From Diplonema japonicum (lineage: Eukaryota; Euglenozoa; Diplonemea; Diplonemida; Diplonemidae): a stretch of DNA of 64,000 bases. Position numbers and translations under genes: made by a program. Under the pieces are notes generated by a model that had not been told where the DNA came from, made no database searches, and worked only from the letters and a program-made list of their open reading frames with translations. The stretch covers positions 1 through 64,000 of the forward strand of contig OZ025651.1 of the NCBI GenBank assembly GCA_964019335.1. Direction: 5' to 3'. This document shows positions 50,600-60,473 of this stretch, piece by piece (the first letter of the stretch is position 1; each line of letters opens with the position of its first letter).

Positions 50600-52389
50600 T
50601 CAGTGTAGCGGGGGCTGCATAGGCGAACTGCTGAGCAAGCACGGTGCATGAGGCGGGTCTAAAGGCAGCATGTTCATCTCGTCCCCGTTGTCCAGCAAGG
50701 GTGTGCGCAGCTTGATGGGTGTTGTGGCCGGGTTTGCGGAAGAGCTCTTCGACAATCCTGAAGGTGCGAACAGCTGCACCACGATAAACAAAGAGAATGC
50801 ACACGACACCACCACGCTCCCCATGCAGGCCCAGAACTCCCCAGCTGTCCTCGGGAGTGAAATAGACAACCAAATAACTGTTGTTGTTGTTTGTTTCTTT
50901 TCTTTTTCTTTTATATTGTGCCAAGTAAACGCATACGTGTTGCCGCCATGAACAAGCATGGGCTTAGTATTCTGTATCTGCGTTCAATAGTGATAATGGA
51001 ACGCCTTGTCACAGGGAAGCTCCCGCAAATGAGCAGTGCCCGTGCTTCCTCCTGGTTCATAAAGGTATCAAGATGTGTCTCTGCAAAGTTGCACAACTCG
51101 TCGAATTCAATGGTGCCGCTCTGGTCGGTGTCACACTGATACACCCATTCTTGCACCTCCTCCACAGACAGATCGCACCCACGGTCCTCGGCAAATGCGA
51201 GTAACAACGACCCAAGGTCCTGTGTCGTGATGCTCCCTGTCTTCGAGTGGTCGTACAGTTTGAAGACCTCCTTCAGCTCGGCACGCTGCTTCCGGTGCTG
51301 CACTTCAGCTGGTCCCCCCTCCACCATGAGCGCGTCCCGCGGGCCTCGAAGCTTTGCTCGCTGTGCCCTCCGCTTCCCGATATCGCTCTCCAGCTTCGCA
51401 TGCCGCGTGGTGAGATAGTTCACCAACGCGTATTCACATGCATTAAAAAACAAGAATAAGAAGCATATGATGAAGTAGTAGTCCAAGGAAGTCAGGTACA
51501 CAGTTGTGGGGAGTTCCTTCGTCAGTGTGTACATCAGTGTCACAAGCATGAGAAGGGTTGTTGCTGCTATAGCGGTTCTTGCAGGGATAGACCCAGCGTC
51601 GATCCACAAGCCCACGAAGGAGATCGACACCACAAGCAAGAGAGGGATGAACATCGACACAATGTACCGAGACCTGTTCCGCTCGAACTTGTACTTGAAC
51701 TCCACCTTCGAGAATTCCACACCCGAGTAACTGGCTGGTGGTACAACAGTTACCTCCGGGCTTAACAGGCGGTAGGCACCTGACGAAGTGAGGGAGATGG
51801 AAAACCCAAAGGGAACCTCCTCCTTGCCTGCCACCCCCTCTTGGAGTATGTCGAAGATAAGGTCTCTTGTTGGGTAGCCATAGCTCTCGAGGACTGAGAC
51901 ACATTCTTGGGAATCAAAGGGGAAGTGCCTGAAGCTCATGTCGCAGAAGATGGTGAGGACCATGCGTTTGGACCATAAGATGAAACCGTCATGCCAGAGC
52001 TTCGTGTACTCCTCGCCATCAGGAGACTTGATCTCGTTGGAGTTGGCGAAGAAACTGTCAGGACGCCAAATGAGGTCCTCAGGCCGCAGCATGATCATCT
52101 CCACACCACAGTGCTCGGTGGCATTCCATGTGAGCCGTGTGTCCGTCCATCCATGCCGCATGAACATGTTCAGGTGTACAGTTTGGTCTGATGTACGAAT
52201 CTCATTGATCTTTGCAACGGTGGCTGAGAGGGAGATATTGGTGGGCTGTGCAGGAAGTCTTCCATAGTCGTAGCCTGAGAAGAGAAGGGCGACGAGGCGC
52301 TCAGTGGCCTTCCGATGTTCTGTGTCGTTGCATGCAGAAGCCGCATCCACGTAAAGCGCTACAACAAGCAGGTGAACAAAGGCAATCAT
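50600..52389 (-). CDS. EF-hand-containing pentameric Cys-loop channel, copy A
   Basis: Ligand-gated channel subunit, about 576 aa in two exons (intron 50878-50936, 59 nt). Signal peptide MIAFVHLLVVALYVDAASAC. The extracellular domain has the 13-residue Cys-loop CDMSFRHFPFDSQEC with the FPFD motif. TM1 is IVSMFIPLLLVVSISFVGLW. TM2 is preceded by SIPART, like the PAR motif of anion-selective GABA/glycine receptors, and continues AIAATTLLMLVTLMYTL. TM3 is DYYFIICFLFLFFNACEY. The TM3-TM4 loop contains two EF-hands, DHSKTGSITTQD and DTDQSGTIEFDE. Exon 2 supplies TM4 (FWACMGSVVVSCAFSLFIVV) and a tail unlike copy B. A ligand-gated anion channel tuned by calcium is inferred. Confidence 0.9.
50808..52235. 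repeat. Near-identical direct duplication, unit A
   Basis: Positions 50814-52235 match 52981-54402 at a constant offset of 2,167 nt, with almost no differences by eye except a 48-nt divergent patch (51824-51871). The matching part covers the 3' coding exon start, the intron and most of exon 1. Confidence 0.92.
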
Positions 52390-52778
52390 CCTCAGCCATC
52401 CACCCCGCTGATAATTATCAATACATGAAGAAAGGGTTAAAGGAATATGTCTATTTTCATTCCACTGTTTTAAAACTCCAAAAGTGTGTTTACAGAGTAT
52501 TTTAACGTCAGCACGACGCCACTAGTTTATTGGTACTCACCACAGTAGCTAAACAGGGTGGTAAAAGATAAACGAAAGGAATCGAGAAACGGGAAAATGT
52601 TCTTTTTTTCCCCATTTCCTGCCACTACTGTTTCGTTTTCTTCTGTAAAAGGAGAGAGAAAAGAAATCCTGTATCGCAACTCATGGAACTGGTGACATTT
52701 GTCCAGACGAATATTATAATTCTGCCCCCCCCCCCTTACCCCCCACTCACCGCAAAGTGGGGGTTGGGGGGTTATTGG
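52390..52778. other. Gap between the two channel genes
   Basis: Mixed composition with T and C runs (C10 near 52726). No ORF supported. Not part of the duplicated near-identical block. Confidence 0.5.
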
Positions 52779-54556
52779 TTACAAATTGAAGATGTTGTTA
52801 GTGCTTCCCGTTTCGGGGGTGGGGCAAGAGGGGTCCAGAGCCATATTGTCTGCAGAGCTCTTGAACGATCGAGGTGTGCTGCAAGAGTGCGTCTTCTTCA
52901 ACATCGGTGGCCGCTTCCTGCCAAACCATTTCCGTGGCGGGACCCAAGTAACCAACAACGTGAAGAGTGACACCACCACCACGCTCCCCATGCAGGCCCA
53001 GAACTCCCCAGCTGTCCTCGGGAGTGAAATAGACAACCAAATAACTGTTGTTGTTGTTTGTTTCTTTTCTTTTTCTTTTATATTGTGCCAAGTAAACGCA
53101 TACGTGTTGCCGCCATGAACAAGCATGGGCTTAGTATTCTGTATCTGCGTTCAATAGTGATAATGGAACGCCTTGTCACAGGGAAGCTCCCGCAAATGAG
53201 CAGTGCCCGTGCTTCCTCCTGGTTCATAAAGGTATCAAGATGTGTCTCTGCAAAGTTGCACAACTCGTCGAATTCAATGGTGCCGCTCTGGTCGGTGTCA
53301 CACTGATACACCCATTCTTGCACCTCCTCCACAGACAGATCGCACCCACGGTCCTCGGCAAATGCGAGTAACAACGACCCAAGGTCCTGTGTCGTGATGC
53401 TCCCTGTCTTCGAGTGGTCGTACAGTTTGAAGACCTCCTTCAGCTCGGCACGCTGCTTCCGGTGCTGCACTTCAGCTGGTCCCCCCTCCACCATGAGCGC
53501 GTCCCGCGGGCCTCGAAGCTTTGCTCGCTGTGCCCTCCGCTTCCCGATATCGCTCTCCAGCTTCGCATGCCGCGTGGTGAGATAGTTCACCAACGCGTAT
53601 TCACATGCATTAAAAAACAAGAATAAGAAGCATATGATGAAGTAGTAGTCCAAGGAAGTCAGGTACACAGTTGTGGGGAGTTCCTTCGTCAGTGTGTACA
53701 TCAGTGTCACAAGCATGAGAAGGGTTGTTGCTGCTATAGCGGTTCTTGCAGGGATAGACCCAGCGTCGATCCACAAGCCCACGAAGGAGATCGACACCAC
53801 AAGCAAGAGAGGGATGAACATCGACACAATGTACCGAGACCTGTTCCGCTCGAACTTGTACTTGAACTCCACCTTCGAGAATTCCACACCCGAGTAACTG
53901 GCTGGTGGTACAACAGTTACCTCCGGGCTTAACAGGCGGTAGGCACCTGACGAAGTGAGGGACATGGAAAACCCAAAGGGAACCTCCTCCCTGTCCACCA
54001 TCTCTTTTTCAAAGAGAGAATACACAAGGTCGGTCGTAGGGTAGCCATAGCTCTCGAGGACTGAGACACATTCTTGGGAATCAAAGGGGAAGTGCCTGAA
54101 GCTCATGTCGCAGAAGATGGTGAGGACCATGCGTTTGGACCATAAGATGAAACCGTCATGCCAGAGCTTCGTGTACTCCTCGCCATCAGGAGACTTGATC
54201 TCGTTGGAGTTGGCGAAGAAACTGTCAGGACGCCAAATGAGGTCCTCAGGCCGCAGCATGATCATCTCCACACCACAGTGCTCGGTGGCATTCCATGTGA
54301 GCCGTGTGTCCGTCCATCCATGCCGCATGAACATGTTCAGGTGTACAGTTTGTTCGGAGGTACGAATCTCATTGATCTTTGCAACGGTGGCTGAGAGGGA
54401 GACATCTATAGGTTGTGCTGGCAGCCTTCCATAGTCATAGCCTGAGAAGAGACTGGATATGATCTGCTGACTAGCTTGCCGCTGTTCAGCGAAGGTACAA
54501 TTTTCTGCAACTGCAACCTGTATGGGGAAAAGACACAACAATACTACGCTGCGCAT
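52779..54556 (-). CDS. EF-hand-containing pentameric Cys-loop channel, copy B
   Basis: Tandem paralogue of copy A, about 572 aa in two exons (intron 53045-53103, 59 nt, identical in sequence to copy A by eye). The start at 54556 (MRSVVLLCLFPIQVAVAENC) gives a signal peptide; the longer frame to 54814 is low-complexity and overlaps the SPC25 gene end. Cys-loop, SIPART, TM1-TM3 and both EF-hands match copy A exactly. It differs in the signal peptide and first 30 residues, in a short patch after the Cys-loop (TTDLVYSLFEKEMVDR against TRDLIFDILQEGVAGK), and in TM4 and the tail (VVVVSLFTLLVTWVPPRKWF). The pair may form hetero- or homopentamers with different ligand responses. Confidence 0.9.
52975..54402. 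repeat. Near-identical direct duplication, unit B
   Basis: Partner of the unit at 50808-52235; the divergent patch lies at 53991-54038. Confidence 0.92.
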
Positions 54557-54794
54557 CACACCATGGCTTCGTCTCCTGAAGGCTCGGTAGTGGGGTCGTA
54601 AGAAACAAGAAAAAGAAGAAACTATAACGGATACCAGACACCAGACCACCTCACAAGATGAGAGAACGCAAAACCGTTGTGTCAAGGGAGGGGCAGTGGC
54701 GCTTGAAGAAAAAAAATCGTAAAAAAAAAAAAGAAAAAGGGGGGAGAAAAAAAAAAGACACACTATCTCCTCGATAATTCCCCTTTTACTTCTT

Positions 54795-55446
54795 TTATTC
54801 TTTTCTCCCTTCAAGTCTTTTTACCTCATCAAGAACTTCTGTTAGCACCTGTAAGATGTAAAGGTTAGCATCATTCAACACATACCTTTTTCACGCCTGG
54901 TGTATAGAGAACGCCTCTGTCGTCGAAGAACTGCCCTATGGACGCAGTGTGCTGCCCGATGCATAATGTTTTTTTGGTGGTGAAGGCATGGATGTGCTCA
55001 GGGATGCTGCCGGGGTGCTGGTGTGGGGAGAGAACTTCGACAACGACCTTGTACTCCGCTGCGAAGTTCGTCATGAATGTCTGGAGGCGGAGCCGTTGGC
55101 CTTTGGAGTTGGGGAGGGAGAGGAAAAGAGTGTCTTTCTCGACGTAGCTCATCAGAAGCTGCATCACCCCGCTGCATATCGCATACAGCACTGCACACAC
55201 AAACAGCATCGGCCTGTTAGCGGGGAACGGCACTGGCACTACGTGAGACAGCACCGCAACCCCAATTGCCGCCAGCCCAAGCCCGATCTTCGTGTTCGAC
55301 ATCCAATGGTCCGGCACATACCCCGCTTCCTCGATCAGTTTCAACACCTTGTCGTCGAGAGAATGCCTCAGCTGCTTGAAATCTTTCAGGTTCACCTGCA
55401 CCATGCTCGAAGGGTGCTCCTCCGGTACCTCGCTACGCAGCGGCAT
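54795..55446 (-). CDS. SPCS2: Signal peptidase complex subunit 2 (SPC25)
   Basis: Non-catalytic subunit of the ER signal peptidase, 204 aa in two exons (intron 54849-54885, 37 nt, with a TGCTAAC branch-like motif). Two close membrane helices: IGLGLAAIGVAVLSHVVPV and LFVCAVLYAICSGVMQLLM, as in the family. Conserved context includes KVLKLIEEAGYVPDHWMSNT before the first helix and FTTKKTLCIGQH then GQFFDDRGVLYTPGV near the end. Exon 2 adds LTEVLDEVKRLEGRKE. Sits next to secreted and membrane protein genes. Confidence 0.88.
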
Positions 55447-55776
55447 ATTGTCGTCCCTTCAATATGACATGACAGAGGACTCAAAGCATGAAATAGTTAC
55501 TACAGCAGGGCAGGGCCGCAAGGAAAAGAGGAAAGAAATCAAAAGGAAAGGGCAAAGGAAAAGGGAAAAAAAGAAGCCCATCGGAGGTTTCGTTTCTCGG
55601 GGTGGTGGGTCAGCCCGGGGGACGGGTGAGGACACATATCACAAATACAGGCTGATGTACTATCAACGCCCACCACCATTAAAGTACCGAGTAACGTTCT
55701 TGGCCTAATCGACTAGTTTCTACTCAGTCACAAACGACACAATAGCTGAAACAAAAAAGAAACCTTTTTATATGTT
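55447..55776. other. Intergenic region, A/G-rich, no gene seen
   Basis: Spacer between the MINPP-like stop and the SPC25 start; purine-rich on the plus strand (pyrimidine on the coding-strand side). No ORF supported. Confidence 0.5.
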
Positions 55777-57099
55777 TTAAATAGCGCAAAACTCTTTGTA
55801 GTTGCAGGATGCAGCCAAGGGGTAGGCCGTGAGGAGGTCGGTAGGCGAGCACCAAGGCTGGCTAGTGCGGCCTTCGCCGCAGCGCGGCCAGTTCACTTGC
55901 CGTTCGTTATGGCGGAGCTGGACCTGTGGGCCCGTCTGCGAGCAGTTGTAGAGCACCATGTCTACGTTAACTGCCATAGTGGAAATGACACCCGTGCGCC
56001 ACCGGCGAGAGGAGGCTTGCTCCCAAGGCATGCTGGCCGTGAGGGGGGTAGCATCCTTGTACAAGCCCAAGAAGGCAAGGACAGGCATCAAAGTCTCAGC
56101 GTGAGAAAACATATAGCTTCCACCAGGCAAACCAGCTGCCATGCTTTCCATCATCGCCTGCACAGTAGGACAGGCCAACTGCCACGACAGGTCGATGCCA
56201 TGGCCAGACGCGTAGTACTCGCTCAGATCAGAGTGGAAAGCCCACATGTCGTAGTCAGGAGCATCGAACACAGCACACGGTGAAGTTGCCTCAGACACGT
56301 TCAGGGCTGTCGTTTCAAAGGCGCACGCGTTATAGAACAGCTCGAGATCCTCAGAAGTGGGCACCCACATCGAAGGGTCAATGTCTAGCTTGGCAACCAT
56401 CTTTGGTATCATCGTGCTGCTTATGTTGACTGCCATATAGCGCTGCGGCTCTGCCACAGCGGGCGACGTCGCGTTTTGCAAGACGGCCTGGGTGTACAGG
56501 GGGCAGTTCGCAGCAGGGCGGAGGACCAAGTCGCCGTCTGCCTCAGGGTTACCCGAGAAGACTGTGACCATGGAGATGGGTGCGTTGTCGCCATCGCCGA
56601 GGATGCCCCTCCCCTCCATGAAGGACGACAGAGCGTATGCTACACCTGATACTGACGTCCGGGACTTGTAAGTTGCCTGGAAGGGGTACACGTTGGGGTT
56701 GTAGTTCTGTTGCATTACCGAGCTGTTGAATTCCAAACGGGCCCTTGCCCCCAGGCCGTACTGTTCCTTCTTCCCAACTGCGTTGAGTTCTTTTGCCGTG
56801 TTTTCGGCGAATGGTATTGTCCAGTTCTGCAGAAAGTGATAGTCGGGGTTCCTAATTGCACCACCTTTCGTTTTCAACAGCTCTTGCAGCGATACCAGAG
56901 GCTTGAAGCTCCCATTTCTCGAGCCGTGTCGGCTCAGATGATGCACCCGCACAGGCACACACTGTTCATCATCCTTGCCGCTCGCTGTCCCTATCACGGG
57001 AGACGACCAGTAGGGCGTCTTTGTTGCGAAATCATGCACCGTAGGACGCACGCTTGGAGGTGACACTGTCACAGCACAGGCGAGGAGGATCGCTTGCAT
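55777..57099 (-). CDS. Secreted histidine acid phosphatase, MINPP-like
   Basis: Removes phosphate from inositol polyphosphates or other phosphomonoesters. 440 aa, single exon, with a signal peptide (MQAILLACAVTVS). The catalytic RHG motif is HLSRHGSRNGS and the proton-donor motif is SHAET, the HAE form typical of multiple inositol polyphosphate phosphatases rather than HDT phytases. Several Cys and N-glycosylation sequons fit a lumenal or extracellular enzyme. No ER-retention KDEL-type end (it ends CAI). Confidence 0.85.
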   Translation of the reverse strand: MQAILLACAVTVSPPSVRPTVHDFATKTPYWSSPVIGTASGKDDEQCVPVRVHHLSRHGSRNGSFKPLVSLQELLKTKGGAIRNPDYHFLQNWTIPFAENTAKELNAVGKKEQYGLGARARLEFNSSVMQQNYNPNVYPFQATYKSRTSVSGVAYALSSFMEGRGILGDGDNAPISMVTVFSGNPEADGDLVLRPAANCPLYTQAVLQNATSPAVAEPQRYMAVNISSTMIPKMVAKLDIDPSMWVPTSEDLELFYNACAFETTALNVSEATSPCAVFDAPDYDMWAFHSDLSEYYASGHGIDLSWQLACPTVQAMMESMAAGLPGGSYMFSHAETLMPVLAFLGLYKDATPLTASMPWEQASSRRWRTGVISTMAVNVDMVLYNCSQTGPQVQLRHNERQVNWPRCGEGRTSQPWCSPTDLLTAYPLAASCNYKEFCAI

Positions 57100-57511
57100 G
57101 TCTTATGTCGCCTTTGAATAAAATTCCAGGAACAAGAGATAAAAACAAAAAAAAATAATACCAAAAGGGCTATGCATGCGTCGTTCGTTCTTTTTTGTCT
57201 CATTAACTCTCCCTTATCCCTTCCCTTTCCATAAACAAAGGGGGGGGGGGGGGATAGAGCAAAAAAAGGGGAGGGCAATCAATACCCGACGCAGCCAGAG
57301 AGGGAGAGGGAGAAAGTACTTATAAAAAAAAAAGCAGACATTCCACGCTGGACAACATCTTCTGATTGAATTTGTTGTTGCTTCTTTTATCAAACACATT
57401 CTCCTTTTAAAAAAAGAAGAAGAAAAACCTTTCTTTCCTATTAATTTGATGGCAGTTTCAAATATGTAGTAAAACCCTCTTCCTTTCCGTTCAGTTGCAC
57501 TCATATTCTCT
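57100..57511. other. Intergenic region, no gene seen
   Basis: AT-rich with a G15 run near 57240. ORFs here are Phe/Ser/Lys-rich and not credible. Confidence 0.5.
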
Positions 57512-58291
57512 TTAAAGCTTTCCACCAATCGACATGATATCGAACGCAATCTGCCACACAGACCCAACCTGGATCCACCTCACGTAGTAAGGCCCACTCC
57601 CAGTAGAGTCAGTTACAACCCCGATCTCGTGGAGAAGGGTGGGGTTCTCCAGGTAGGTGGTGGTGGGAGTGAGGGTGAGGTTGCGAAGACCGTTGGAGTA
57701 AGCACCAGAGAAGAAAGCCTGAAGCTGGGACTGGAGGAGGTAAGTGTCAGCAGTGGGAGGGATGAGCTGGGCACCAGGGTTGTAGACCGAGGCCACTCCG
57801 GAGAAGTTCTTTGCATTGTACATGGCAGCAAAGTGATGGTCCATGGCAATGAGCCACGAAGGCACTGCTGTTGCCTGACCCACAGCCGATGCCTCATCCC
57901 CAATCACCGTGCTGTCAAACGCAATCTCCCACACCGAGTTGATGTTCACCCACCTCCTGTACAGCTTCGTTACCTTACCGTCCACCTTCGTCTCCCCGAT
58001 TTCATGGTACAGCGAATCCCCTTCCTTGCACGCCAGCACCGGTGTCCATGCCAGTCCCTTCACACCTCCATCTGCCAAGCTCTTGTAGAACGCCCCCACA
58101 CCCGTCCCTAAAATAAACTTACCAGCACTGGGCGGAATCAGCTCCGCGCCAGGGTTGTACACCCCCTGCAGACCGGTGTAGTCCCCAGCGTTGTAAAGAT
58201 GCGTCATCTTCGCTGTCATGTCGTGCATCCATTGCGGGGGCGGACCCGGCTGCGCGGTCACCATTGCCACGGCAAGAAGAGCGGTCAGCAT
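57512..58291 (-). CDS. Secreted tandem NTF2-like (SnoaL/DUF4440-type) protein
   Basis: 259 aa from the Met at 58291; signal peptide MLTALLAVAMVTAQ. Two related halves of about 115 residues: WMHDMTAKMTHLYNAGDYTG ... YNPGAELIPP ... LYHEIGETKV ... WVNINSVWEIAFD, and LIAMDHHFAAMYNAKNFSGV ... YNPGAQLIPP ... LLHEIGVVTD ... WIQVGSVWQIAFD. The cone-like alpha+beta NTF2 pattern, with W and I/F at the end of the sheet, is clear. Function unknown; such folds bind small ligands. A pyrimidine tract ending ACCTAG (58326) precedes the start by about 35 nt. Confidence 0.78.
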   Translation of the reverse strand: MLTALLAVAMVTAQPGPPPQWMHDMTAKMTHLYNAGDYTGLQGVYNPGAELIPPSAGKFILGTGVGAFYKSLADGGVKGLAWTPVLACKEGDSLYHEIGETKVDGKVTKLYRRWVNINSVWEIAFDSTVIGDEASAVGQATAVPSWLIAMDHHFAAMYNAKNFSGVASVYNPGAQLIPPTADTYLLQSQLQAFFSGAYSNGLRNLTLTPTTTYLENPTLLHEIGVVTDSTGSGPYYVRWIQVGSVWQIAFDIMSIGGKL

Positions 58292-58470
58292 GTTATTTGT
58301 ATGTAACGTGTATCTCGGAACCTTGCTAGGTAGATAAGGGGTAAATAAGGGGAAAATGTAAAATGTTTTGCTTTTTAAAATACATTGCACTCTGTGGTTA
58401 CGCAACAGAAAAAAGGGGGGAAAGAGGGGGGAAAACGTTGTTGTTAGTCGATACTTCGTTGCTATGTAGC

Positions 58471-59483
58471 TCAGATCTCAGAGGTGCAGGGGGACTTGTT
58501 GAGGCCACACTCGTTGGCGCCCCTCTTGACCCTGATGTAGCCGTTCTCGCCCCAGGACGCACCCCAGGAGTTCTTGATGATCCAGTAGTCGGCGGCGTAG
58601 CCGACGATGAGCACACCGTGGTCGAGGGTGCAGACCTCGCAGCAGTTGGTGAGGATGCCACCGTTGTAGGTCTGCCACTTGGTGGCGTCGACCGCGATGG
58701 AGAGAGGACCGTTGGGGCCTACGAACTCGGCCATCGCGTTCTCATTGTGTGCGATGTCCTTGTGGCCCTTGATGGTGGCACCGACGGCCTTGCCGGACAC
58801 GTCGTGGCACACCCCGCTGATCCCATCTCCAGAGGTGTAGTGGTACGAGGCCTCCGTCACAATCTGCCCGCTGTGGGACTGGAGGAGCCACTTGAAGGCG
58901 TTGTCCATGAGACCACCGTTGCAGCCGTCGTCGATTTTGTCGCACGACACGAGCTCCTGCTCAGAGAGCGAGGTAAGGGTGTGCCCCGAAAGGAACCACT
59001 GTCCCTCGATGCCACCAGTGGTGGAGAACGCCCAGCAGCTGTCATTTAATTTTATCTCTATTTACTAAAACCACCATACCTCCCGCACTGCGCTTGGTTC
59101 TTCACGTGCGTCACGGCACCCTTGGTCCTCCAGTCCACAGAGGTAGGGGCAGCAACAGCTGAGGGAGTGTAGATTGGGCCCTCCTTCTCCTGAACCTGCA
59201 GGTTGTGGTACACCTTGAACTCCTCAGAGGAAAGGTCCGAGAACCTGTTCATGCCGAAGGTGGCCCCCATGGTTTGTTCCTTCTCGTACTCTGCACCCTT
59301 CAGCAGGTTCTTGGTGAAGATTTGGAACCTCCTCTCCTCCTCTGCGGCGCTGCTGTAGGCCTTGTTGTAGTCAGCCTTGAAGGTCCTGAACATCGTCCTG
59401 GAGTTGGCACGGATGTAGTCCTCAGACAGACCCTGCGCGCACCCTGCAAGCAGGGCAATCATAACGGCGGTGCTGCAACGCAT
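58471..59483 (-). CDS. Papain-family cysteine protease, cathepsin L-like
   Basis: Lysosomal or secreted protease of 323 aa. Two exons; the intron (59039-59079, 41 nt) splits the active-site motif and splicing restores QAQCGSCWAF. A signal peptide (MRCSTAVMIALLAGCAQG) is followed by an ERFNIN/GNFD-type propeptide (EEERRFQIFTKNLLKGAEYE, GMNRFSDLSSEEF), mature start PTSVDWRTKGAVTHVKNQ, then SCDKIDDGCNGG, the catalytic His in LDHGVLIVGY and Asn in IIKNSWGASWG. Start chosen for the signal peptide; a CTCACAG acceptor-like site lies 9 nt before it. Confidence 0.93.
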
Positions 59484-60473
59484 CTTGTGTTCCTGTGAGC
59501 GTTGAGAAGGTGAGAAGGACGATAGACAACACAATTCGTTCGTTTCAAGCTCAGCCAACGCCGAGAGATAAAGTTATAAGGAAAGCACAGAAACATAAAA
59601 AAAAAAAACCAAAAAGCCAAAAAGCGGAGAGATTGAAGAGCTGTTGGGCGTGAGTTTAGCCTCCACAAGACAACGATCATGGCGGAGAGAGACAGAAGAA
59701 AAAAAAGAGGGGGGGAATAAGGAAAGAAAAAAAAAAGAAAAAAAAAAGAAAAGACTTTTTTTTTAGAAGAAATAAAAAGCAATCACCACTTCTTTTTTAT
59801 CCTTAAATCTCCGTTTGAGGCATAGGGTTCTTATGGGGGACGTGCTCCCCCACCTCGCTGAAACAGCCCTATTTCTCACGAAGAAAGGAAGATGAAAAAT
59901 GAAGCAGGAAGTGGAAAGAGTAAGAGAAGAAGAAAAACGAAACCCCCAGACGATACCAGGGGGTTTACGAAAAGACGAGGAGGAAAAAAAAAAAAGAAAA
60001 AAAAAGAAGAACTGTGCACACGAGCACGGAAAGAATAAAGGTGGAGCAAAAAAAAAGAAAAAAGAATTGTTTGTGCGCACGAGCGGTCTTTTACCTAATA
60101 AAAAATAGCTCATTGCGCTGCCATCGATTAGTCTTTCGTCTCGACAATAATATTGTTACAACAAAATTAACAAAATAAAAAGGATGTTTTTTTTTTTTTT
60201 TCCCCCTTCTGTTGTTTCCCCTCTCTTTAAAGGGGATAAAAGGCGGATTTTCTATATTCCTTTTTTTTTTCTTTTTCTTTTTTTTTTATTGTCGTATTCT
60301 GGAAAAAAAAAAATAATGGTGCTCACCACAAATTCTAGTAAAGAAAAGAAGAAAAATAAAAACAAAACAAAACTCGATCTTTTAACGTGAAGGTGACACA
60401 AGTCAAACGGCGCTCAGTACGGTTACCCCTCTTTTGAGAAAAAAGAAAAGATTCTACGTGGGGGGGTCTACCC
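59484..60473. other. Intergenic region, homopolymer-rich, no gene seen
   Basis: About 1 kb of T/C and A/G tracts. A patch near 59810-59880 (with GGGGGACGTGCTCCCC) has hairpin potential but is unassigned. ORFs are low-complexity. Confidence 0.5.
59493..59520 (-). promoter_or_regulatory. Candidate splice acceptor directly before the cathepsin gene
   Basis: Minus-strand CCTTCTCACCTTCTCAACGC followed by TCACAG ending at 59493, 9 nt upstream of the ATG. Confidence 0.4.

Noticed and set aside
54557-54814. Longer N-terminus for Cys-loop channel copy B
   Set aside because: The extra 86 residues are low-complexity, overlap the SPC25 3' end, and would bury the signal peptide that starts at 54556.
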